NCBI GenBank assembly: GCA_958510825.1
Contig: OY294048.1
Coordinates: 16,447,589 to 16,511,588 of the forward strand
Direction: 5' to 3'
Length of the DNA stretch: 64,000 nucleotides
Origin: Brachypterus glaber
Taxonomy: Eukaryota; Arthropoda; Insecta; Coleoptera; Kateretidae
A program made the translations under genes and the position numbers. Below are positions 55,461 through 64,000 of this stretch, in pieces (the first letter of the stretch is position 1; every line of letters starts with the position of its first letter). The notes beneath the pieces were generated by a model. The model did no database searches. It was not told the origin of the DNA and saw only the letters and a list, made by a program, of their open reading frames with translations.

Positions 55461-55710
55461 GGCCTTGTAAATTCCGAAACATCGTATCTGAAAAATGGGA
55501 ACTTGCCAGAGACTAGAAATTATTCTTTTTTATGGAATTAGTAGGGTAGTAATTTAATAATTGACTAATTTATATGAATAAGAATTTATTCTTGTTTATA
55601 TGTAATTAATAAAGTTCTAAATAAATACCTTATTAATTGTTTAAAAAAGGATAATTTGTTATACCTGTCAAGTGGTCATTTTTCAGATACGATGTTTCGT
55701 AATTTACAAG
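55461..55710. repeat. Inverted repeat, about 40-bp arms
   Basis: CCTTGTAAATTCCGAAACAT pairs with ATGTTTCGTAATTTACAAGG; arms extend through CGTATCTGAAAAATG. About 250 bp overall, starting about 30 bp after the FB-2 copy. Confidence 0.65.
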
Positions 55711-56321
55711 GCGATATGCAGGTTTACTTTTACTTTTTCACAGATCTAAATTTTCTTTTTACTTTTTTTTTTAGTTTTTTCTTAATTAGCAGAGACGTTT
55801 TAAAAATATGGGGTTTGGCATTTAAAAAATGCGAGTTAGATGAAACAGTCTTCAAACAAGCATAAACTCTGTTAATTTAGTTTGTACCCAAAATGAACCT
55901 CCCAATGTGAAATGACAGTAGGCTGTTAAACATTTTACTTAACATCTTTTAAGCAAATACACAAACAAATAAACCAAGTGCTTAATTTTAAGTGTTTTAG
56001 TAGAAACGTCTCCATAATAATATCCAAATATTCACCAATAGATAATAACATCTAAACTTGTCCCCAGATATACCAAAATTTGATACTTTTCTAATGAAAT
56101 AAGTCTAGTGTGCCTTGTCAGGGCGGAACTGCGATGTAGGTGGAGCCCTTAATTACTTGATTTAATAAAAGACCACTGTGTTATTAGAGTTGGTCACGTG
56201 ACCCAAAGTCATTTCGATATGTAAGGAAAATAGGACGGAAGGTTTTACACTAAAGATTACAAGTTTAGTTGATAATGAAAGCCATAGAAAAATTCTTTAT
56301 CTGTGTTTTAAAAATACCACA
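55711..56321. other. AT-rich intergenic sequence, nothing recognised
   Basis: No frame, repeat or TIR identified. Confidence 0.5.
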
Positions 56322-57095
56322 AGGGAAAACGTTATTTATTTAAACGTAAATCTTCATGACATACAAAGACTTATTTAAAACAGTAATATTTTTTTAATAA
56401 TAGACAGACTGGCTAAAAAGATCCCAGAAACTAAACATTTTTTTACATCTTATACTAAAAATGAACAGATTCCGATAAATATTTTCGAAACAGTCAAACC
56501 CATATAGCACAGATTTATACAATGAATTTCCGACATACCCAGAATATACGATTTCGTCTATTATAAATATCCGTAGGAATCCTCAGGATATACTTTGTTA
56601 ATAAATGGGAAGCCGAGCGACTTCCGAACCGTATATCCCAAGGATATTTGGAAGGTATATCCTGAGGATGTACTGTACATCTATCCTAAAGATAGCTACT
56701 AATTATGTACACCTGTACCCGACAAAAGTGGAACAACAAGGGAAAACGTTATTTATTTAAAGTTCTAACGTAAATCTTAATGACATACAAAGAGATATTT
56801 AAAATAATTTTTTTAAATAATTAACAGATTGGCTAAAAAGACCCCAGAAACTAAACATTTTTTTACATCTTATACTAAAAATTAACAGATTCCGATAAAT
56901 ATTTTCGAAACAGTCAAACCCAGATAGCACAGGTTTATACAATGGATTTTCGACATACCCAGAATATACGACTTCGTCTATTATAAATATCCGTAGGAAT
57001 CTTCAGGATATTTGGAAGGTATATCCTGAGGATATACTGTACATCTATCCTAAAGATAACTAATAATTATGTACACATGTCCCCGACAAAAGTGG
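56322..57095 (+). repeat. Tandem duplication rich in ATATCC/GGATAT palindromes
   Basis: Copies 56322-56729 and 56736-57095, both starting CAAGGGAAAACGTTATTTAT. Each has a cluster of short imperfect palindromes: CCTCAGGATAT, TATATCCCAAGGATAT, TATATCCTGAGGAT, TATCCTAAAGATA. The first copy has about 85 bp (including GGAAGCCGAGCGACTTCC) missing from the second. Confidence 0.78.
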
Positions 57096-57119
57096 CTATC
57101 AAATAGTATTGATTTTATT

Positions 57120-57292
57120 ATGGGAGGCATAGCGTAGGGGCTAGAGCGTATGTATAGCAAGCCTACTAGCGTGAGTTCGATTCTCACTGGCGCCGATTTG
57201 CCTTTTTCAGTTAATAATTGAAATTTGGCGAAGGCGATAAGTGAAACGGACATTCCCTAGAAACTGGTTCGAAAGTCAGTATAAGCCGGTGT
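57120..57292 (+). mobile_element. tRNA-derived SINE, 3'-truncated copy
   Basis: Same start (ATGGGAGGCATAGCGTAG), B box GAGTTCGATTCT at 57173-57184, same body, losing similarity after GTATAAGCCGGTG. The minus-strand open frame across it is a chance frame. Confidence 0.75.
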
Positions 57293-57500
57293 TGAATTTA
57301 TATCAAGTATCACAAATACTTATATTTTTTCCTTGTATGAAAGCAACTTATCTTCAATAACTACAGCATAGCACAATGAAAAAAGTCAGTAATTGAGTTC
57401 ATAACGTTTGTTAACATATTCTATTTATTTACGATGTATTTTAAGACTAAAACTAAAAAAATCTGTTAAATATTTTTTATTGAGGACTTTTTTAATCCAG

Positions 57501-57851
57501 GAGCGAACTGTGTTTAATATATTATTCATATAATATATTATACAAAATCATTTAGTATTTTATACGGTAACGAATTTTCAGTATAGTACTATAGTGTATT
57601 ATGACTACGAAGAGTATATTAAAGGATTTAACCCACGGTGGACGGACCGATGTTTATTAAGTCCGCACACCGGATCGGATTATCGCAAATTCAATTTAAA
57701 ACACGACTCGCTCGTTGTTCGTTACGCGATTAAAGAGGACTTATGCGGACCCATAACCAGATTATGCACCAGGACATGTACCCGCTCTCTATACCTGTTT
57801 TGCTTAATCAATTTGTTTGCCGTTAAACCGACTCTTTTTGCTTTGCTTTAG
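57501..57851 (+). other. Unidentified open frame in a less AT-rich island
   Basis: Includes GFNPRWTDRCLLSPHTGSDY and EDLCGPITRLCTRTCTRSLY. Locally higher GC than the surroundings and open for over 100 codons upstream to the stop at 57849. No ATG at the apparent N-terminus. Possibly a decayed transposon gene or an untranslated exon; unrecognised. Confidence 0.25.
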
Positions 57852-57892
57852 TTTTGTGGCTTCCCATATATATTTTAAATAATATTTATTTT

Positions 57893-58110
57893 AAAACGAG
57901 CCGTGAAGATATGTAATGCTGCGCATTCCATTATATATTATTATTCACAGTAAATGGTATATTGGATTTTCCCAAATACTTAAAAAACGAAAAATTAAAA
58001 AAAAAATTGCAAAAAAATTCAAAAAAACTTTTTCAAAAGAGCCTCTTAAATTCTCTATAATTCTTATTCTATTCTTTAACCGTTTTGTTGTGATAAAGCG
58101 TTAAAATTAT
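57893..58110 (-). repeat. Repeat family R-2, right end, inverse
   Basis: GAGCCGTGAAGATATGTAAT at left, then CACAGTAAATGGTATATTGG and an A-rich stretch. It gives the uninterrupted version of the site occupied by the FB-1 element at 59238. Confidence 0.6.
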
Positions 58111-58701
58111 TAAAAATATTGGCATGGGGGGGGGGGCGAATATCTCAAAGGAGGGGGCCCTAGTCAAAAATTTTATTTCATTTTGATGAGATACAAACAT
58201 TTTAAAAATAATTTATAGCATTTTGAAATAATATAAAAATATTTGTTTACAGTCTTCCTGCCTTTGGATTAAAAAAGGTTCCGTTTTCTCGGAAACACTT
58301 CATTATATCGAATTTTGCTTAGAGTACTTTTTTGATCAAAATTTCTTACAGAATGTAAAAAAGTATTAAAAAGTCTAAAATTCGCAACCCTAAAAAAGTT
58401 AGGGATTTGGAACCATAAAGGAAGTCCGCCCCTGAATTTTCTGATAACTTTCGAAACTTTTCTTAAAATCGTTCCATGCTCATTAATTTTCTTAAACAAA
58501 ATGTTAAAAAATATTAAAAAGTAAAAAGTTATAAAAAAAAATATTTTTCTATTTCATCTTAGGGGGCGAATATCTCGGAGTAGGGGGGTGTAGCCAAAAA
58601 ATATTTATGAACTTTTTTTGACGAGATATGATCACTCCTAAACTATTATGGAAACATTCTGGGACACACCTAGAAAATAATACCTATTTAATAATAAAAT
58701 G
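58111..58701. other. Intergenic repeat debris
   Basis: GGGGGGCGAATATCTC at 58130 and GGGGGCGAATATCTCGGAG at 58562 suggest a diverged tandem repeat about 430 bp long. No gene. Confidence 0.45.
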
Positions 58702-59000
58702 CTTTATTTTAAATAGATAAACTCAATAATAACCCCCACGTGGCTTTTACTTTATTGAGTGGATAATTATTTATTTTACCCACTCAACTGTCACTTGTCA
58801 AATTATTTTCTTGTAAATGTTATAACAATTTTTAATAAAAATATGAATTTCTAAGCTTTTTATTAGATAAAACCTTGTATGGCACTCATGGGTAAACCGA
58901 TATTGCCCTCTCGAAAATTAACCTGCTGGGCTGACGCCTCGCAGGTTAATTTTCTCATGGGCTATATCTTACTTTACCCACTAGTACCATAAATAACTAT
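58702..59000 (-). repeat. 299-bp dispersed repeat, copy 2
   Basis: Inverse of 542-840, same 299-bp extent with only scattered differences. The hairpin core GCAATATCGG/CCGATATTGCC is conserved. Confidence 0.75.
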
Positions 59001-59237
59001 TATATCATATATTTTAATTTGAACGCTTTATTACAACAAAACGGTTAAAGATATATAAAAAAGAATATAATTGTAGAGAATTTAATAAGCTTTATTTTTG
59101 ATAATAACAATATTTTTGATTCGGTAAATCGGCAAGCGTATAACTTAATCGTAGTTCGTTTTTTTTTTAATTGCCCGATAGAAGATTGAAAATTATTTTT
59201 TTAAGTATTTGGGAAAATACAATTTACTGTGAATAAT

Positions 59238-59956
59238 ATACAGAGCGGTCCAAAAGTCAACCCCCCCTCTTAACTTTTGAACCAGTTGAGATATCCACTT
59301 CAAATTTCGAACTTTTAAATAAGACAACTTAAACTATCTTTCAGCATATATTTAATACTTTCAGCTCTTAAAATGTGGGCAGGGGGGCATGGGGGCACAT
59401 TTTTTTTAATGGAAAGGGGGTCGTGTAATACATCATTTTAAAGCTTATAAAATTCTCCATTTAACTCCGTATTTTTAAATTAAAAAAAAAATTGGGTTTA
59501 AAATGGGGTTGAAAATAGGTATTAATATCAAAATTCCTCTAAAAAAAAACAAATAATTTTTTAAAAATGCCTAATTTTATCATAAAAAAATGTTAATTAT
59601 ACTTTCAAACTAATTTTAGTGACATAAATAAAAATTTATAAAAAAAACTTAAAAAATCGAATGTTTAAGCACAAAAAATTGAAAAATCAAAACCTTAAAA
59701 AACATTTTTAAAAAATTTAAAAATATTAGTTTAAATAGAGAATTTTATAAGCTTTAAAATGATGTATCACACGACCCACCTTTCCATTTAAAAAAATGCC
59801 CCCCATGCCCCCTGCCCACATTTTAAGAGCTGAAAGTATTAAATATATTCTAAAAGATAGATTAAGTTGTCTTATTTAAAAGTTCCAAATTTGAGGTCGA
59901 TATCTCAACTGGTTCAAAAGTTAAGAGGGGGGGGTGACTTTTGGACCGCTCTGTAT
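59238..59956. mobile_element. Foldback element, family FB-1, copy 2 (nested)
   Basis: Inverted ends CAGAGCGGTCCAAAAGTCAA / TTGGACCGCTCTG, then the same GATATC, G-rich and TGTGATACATCA-type blocks as the copy at 5535. It interrupts an older repeat whose uninterrupted form is visible at 57893-57960; the comparison shows a TA duplicated at the junction. The copy is more symmetrical than the one at 5535. Non-coding. Confidence 0.78.
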
Positions 59957-60212
59957 AATGGAATACGTAGCATTAAATATCTTCACGGTTTGTTTACAAT
60001 AAAAGTTTATTTAACTATTGGACTCCCACGCAGATAGTTAAATGTTTACAACAAATAGAACAGATAAATATATAGTTATCGAATTAATTTTTTACTTATC
60101 ACTCATATTGTAATAATAAATTATAATAAATAATTATTAATAATATTATAATAAAAATATATGCGCTTACGTTGGGTGGCATTGCAATATTTATTAAGGC
60201 ATAAACATATGT

Positions 60213-63200
60213 TTATATTATAATGCTTAACAATTCATAGTATACTGTAGTCTGAAGCCGAAATTTAAACAAATTTTAATATTGTACAATAAGCCGAAGC
60301 ACACCCCCCCCTACAATTGCCGGGGTCTTATCAAGTGTAGTTTGACGCAAAAAAAATGCCTTGTTTTTATTTAAATAATATGCTAGGTTGGTCCCAGCGA
60401 CCCAGTTTATATTATAATGCTTAACAATTCATAGTATACTGTAGTCTGAAGCCGAAATTTAAACAAATTTTAATATTGTATAATAAATCGAAGCACACCC
60501 CTCCTCCAATTGCCGGATCTTATCAAGTGTAGTTTGACGCAAAAAATACCCTGTATTTATTTAAATAATATGCTAGGATGGTCCCAGAGACCCGGTTTAT
60601 GTTATAATGCTTAACAACTCATAGTATACTAAAGTCTGAAGCCGAAATTTAAACAAACCCCCCCCCTACAATTGCCGGGGTCTTATCAAGTGTAGTTTGA
60701 AGCAAAAAAATACCCTGGTTTTATTAAAATAATGTGCTAGGATGGTCCCAGAGACCCGGTTTATATTATAATACTTAACAATTCATAGTATACTGTAGTC
60801 TGAAGCCGAAATTTAAACAAATTTTAATATTGTACAATAAGTCGAAGCACACCCCTCCTCCAATTGCCGGGGTCTTATCAAGTGTAGTTTGACGCAAAAA
60901 AATACCCTGTTTTTATTTAAATAATATGCTAGGATGGTCCTAGAGACCCGGTTTATATTATAATGCTTGACAATTCATAGTATACTGTAGTCTGAAGCCG
61001 AAATTTAAACAAATTTTAATATTGTACAATAAGTCGAAGCACACCCCTCCTCCAATTGCCGGAGTCTTATCAAGTGTAGTTTGACGCAAAAAAAATACCC
61101 TGTTTTTATTTAAATAATATGCTAGGATGGTCCCAGAGACCCGGTTTATATTATAATGCTTAACAATTCATAGTATACTGTAGTCTGAAGCCGAAATTTA
61201 AACAAATTTTAATATTGTACAATAAGTCGAAGCACACATCTCCTCCAATTGCCGGGGTCTTATCAAGTGTAGTTTGACGCAAAAAAATACCCTGTTTTTA
61301 TTTAAATAATATGCTAGGATGGTCCCAGAGACCCGGTTTATATTATAATGCTTAACAATTCATAGTATACTGTAGTCTGAAGCCAAAATTTAAACAAATT
61401 TTAATATTGTAAAATAAGCCGAAGCACACCCCCCCTCTAATTGCCGGGGTCTTATCAAGTGTAGTTTGATGCAAAAAAATACCCTGTTTTTATTTAAATA
61501 ATATGCTAGGATGGTCCCAGAGACCCGGTTTGGACTTTTGCCGGGGTCTTATCAAGTGTAGTTTGACGCAAAAAAATACCCTGTTTTTATTTAAATAATA
61601 TGCTAGGATGGTCCCAGAGACCCGGTTTATATTATAATGCTTAACAATTCATAGTATACTGTAGTCTGAAGCCAAAATTTAAACAAATTTTAATATTGTA
61701 CAATAAGCCGAAGCACACCCCCCCTCCAATTGCCGGGGTCTTATCAAGTGTAGTTTGACGCAAAAAAATACCCTGTTTTTATTTAAATAATATGCTAGGA
61801 TGGTCCCAGAGACCCGGTTTAAATTATAATGCTTAACAATTCATAGTATACAGAAGTCTGAAGCCGAAATTTAAACAAATTTTAATATTGTACAATAAGT
61901 CAAAGCACACCCCTCCTCCAATTGCCGGGGTCTTATCAAGTGTAGTTTGACTCAAAAAAATACCCTGTTTTTATTTAAATAATATGCTAGGATGGTCCCA
62001 GAGACCCGGTTTATATTATAATGATTAACAATTCATAGTATACTGTAGTCTGAAGCCGAAATTTAAACAAATTTTAATATTGTACAATAAGTCGAAGCAC
62101 ACCCCTCCTCCAATTGCCGGGGTCTTATCAAGTGTAGTTTGACGCAAAAAAATACCCTGTTTTTATTTGAATAATATGCTAGGATGGTCCCAGAGACCCG
62201 GTTTATATTATAATGCTTAACAATTTATAGTATACTGTAGTCTGAAGCCAAAATTTAAACAAATTTTCATATTGTACAATAAGCCGAAGCACACCCCCCC
62301 TCCAATTGCCGGGGTCTTATCAAGTGTAGTTTGACGCAAAAAAATACCCTGTTTTTATTTAAATAATATGCTAGGATGGTCCCAGAGACCCGGTTTATAT
62401 TATAATGATTAACAATTCATAGTATACTGTAGGCTGAAGCCGAAATTTAAACAAATTTTAATATTGTACAATAAGTCGAAGCACACCCCTCCTCCAATTG
62501 CTGGGGTCTTATCAAGTGTAGTTTGACGCAAAAAAATACCCTGTTTTTATTTAAATAATATGCTAGGATGGTCCCAGAGACCCGGTTTATATTATAATGC
62601 TTAACAATTCATAGTATACTGTAGTCTGAAGCCAAAATTTAAACAAATTTTAATATTGTACAATAAGCCGAAGCACACCCCCCCTCCAATTGCCGGGGTC
62701 TTATCAAGTGTAGTTTGACGCAAAAAAATACCCTGTTTTTATTTAAATAATATGCTAGGATGGTCCCAGAGACCCGGTTTATATTATAATGATTAACAAT
62801 TCATAGTATACTGTAGTCTGAAGCCGAAATTTAAACAAATGTTAATATTGTACAATAAGTCGAAGCACACCCCTCCTCCAATTGCCGGGGTCTTATCAAG
62901 TGTAGTTTGACGCAAAAAAAATACCCTGTTTTTATTTAAATAATATGCTAGGATGGTCCCAGAGACCCGGTTTATATTATAATGCTTAACAATTCATAGT
63001 ATACTGTAGTCTGAAGCCGAAATTTAAACAAATTTTAATATTGTACAATAAGTCGAAGCACACCCCTCCTCCAATTGCCGGGGTCTTATCAAGTGTAGTT
63101 TGACGCAAAAAAATACCCTGTTTTTATTTAAATAATATGCTAGGATGGTCCCAGAGACCCGGTTTATATTATAATGCTTAACAATTCATAGTATACTGTA

Positions 63201-64000
63201 GTCTGAAGCCAAAATTTAAACAAATTTTAATATTGTAAAATAAGCCGAAGCACACCCCCCCTCCAATTGCCGGGGTCTTATCAAGTGTAGTTTGACGCAA
63301 AAAAATACCCTGTTTTTATTTAAATAATATGCTAGGATGGTCCCAGAGACCCGGTTTGGACTTTTGCCGGGGTCTTATCAAGTGTAGTTTGACGCAAAAA
63401 AATACCCTGTTTTTATTTAAATAATATGCTAGGATGGTCCCCAGAGACCCGGTTTATATTATAATGCTTAACAATTCATAGTATACAGAAGTCTGAAGCC
63501 GAAATTTAAACAAATTTTAATATTGTACAATAAGTCGAAGCACACCCCTCCTCCAATTGCCGGGGTCTTATCAAGTGTAGTTTGACTCAAAAAAATACCC
63601 TGTTTTTATTTAAATAATATGCTAGGATGGTCCCAGAGACCCGGTTTATATTATAATGATTAACAATTCATAGTATACTGTAGTCTGAAGCCGAAATTTA
63701 AACAAATTTTAATATTGTACAATAAGTCGAAGCACACCCCTCCTCCAATTGCCGGGGTCTTATCAAGTGTAGTTTGACGCAAAAAAATACCCTGTTTTTA
63801 TTTAAATAATATGCTAGGATGGTCCCAGGGACCCGGTTTATATTATAATGCTTAACAATTCATAGTATACTGTAGTCTGAAGCCAAAATTTAAACAAATT
63901 TTAATATTGTACAATAAGCCAAAGCACACCCCCCCTCCAATTGCCGGGGTCTTATCAAGTGTAGTTTGACGCAAAAAAATACCCTGTTTTTATTTAAATA
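60213..64000 (+). repeat. 192-bp satellite DNA array (continues past window end)
   Basis: About 19 units plus two short partial units, head to tail. The commonest period is exactly 192 bp (for example 62011 to 62203). Units share TTATATTATAATGCTTAAC, GTATACTGTAGTCTGAAGCC, CAATTGCCGGGGTCTTATC and GATGGTCCCAGAGACCCGG. The left edge units are the most diverged (period 194, 190, 164), as expected at an array border. Two unit types alternate over part of the array (GATTAAC/GCCGAAAT/CCTCCTCC versus CTTAAC/GCCAAAAT/CCCCCTCC). No coding capacity. Could be pericentromeric or an interspersed satellite; position in the chromosome is unknown. Confidence 0.95.

Noticed and set aside
57050..57253. 67-codon minus-strand protein
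   Set aside because: It is the antisense of the SINE copy; a similar frame is seen over the other SINE copy only where chance allows.
60213..64000. CRISPR-like repeat array
   Set aside because: Units are 192 bp and contiguous with no unique spacers, in a eukaryotic context. It is satellite DNA.

Overview
The window is strongly AT-rich, intron-bearing eukaryotic DNA that is almost entirely non-coding and packed with transposon remnants. It looks like an insect genome, and a beetle is my best guess. The reasons are a gut-type cathepsin L gene with short exons and transposon-filled introns, a Penelope-like element, a Jockey/CR1-type retrotransposon tail, a tRNA-derived SINE, a TTAA-flanked piggyBac-type MITE, and long hairpin (foldback) elements. 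The order-level guess is inference, not something the sequence proves.

Only one intact gene is visible. It is a cathepsin L-like cysteine protease on the minus strand in three exons (31063-30983, 29213-28878, 24228-23647), encoding 332 residues. Signal peptide, ERFNIN/GNFD propeptide, the Gln/Cys/His/Asn catalytic set and all six disulfide cysteines are present. A tandem GATA-type site and a TATA-like box lie just upstream, and a poly(A) signal lies just after the stop. Intron 2 (4.6 kb) holds a foldback element, a tandem duplication and a MITE. Intron 1 (1.8 kb) holds a TIR element. Two transposon-derived coding fragments are recognisable: the C-terminal half of a non-LTR reverse transcriptase (9784-10656, minus) and a Penelope GIY-YIG endonuclease (21022-21618, minus).

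Layout. 1-9.4 kb: AT-rich sequence with a repeat (542-840) whose inverted partner lies at 58702-59000, nested TIR elements (2109-3470) and a foldback element (5535-6268). 9.4-10.7 kb: 5'-truncated retrotransposon. 11.9-12.8 kb: piggyBac-type MITE with TTAA. 16-20 kb: MITEs and foldbacks. 20.3-22.6 kb: a tandem repeat into which the Penelope-like element inserted. 22.8-31.2 kb: a 778-bp foldback, then the protease gene. 31.4-38.9 kb: foldbacks, a very recent 1137-bp tandem duplication and nested MITEs. 39-51 kb: mostly gene-free AT-rich DNA with repeat remnants. 51.2-59.9 kb: a perfect 115-bp palindrome, two SINE copies, a 1.07-kb TIR element with an exact 8-bp target duplication, and a tandem repeat rich in small palindromes. 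60.2 kb to the end: a 192-bp satellite array with dimeric and higher-order structure, running off the window.

I found no operon, CRISPR array, defence island or virus. The most interesting material is structural: several unrelated near-palindromic element families, mutually nested insertions whose empty sites can be read from paralogous copies in the same window, and the satellite's higher-order organisation. All calls come from reading the sequence by eye. Element boundaries are approximate unless a target duplication is stated.
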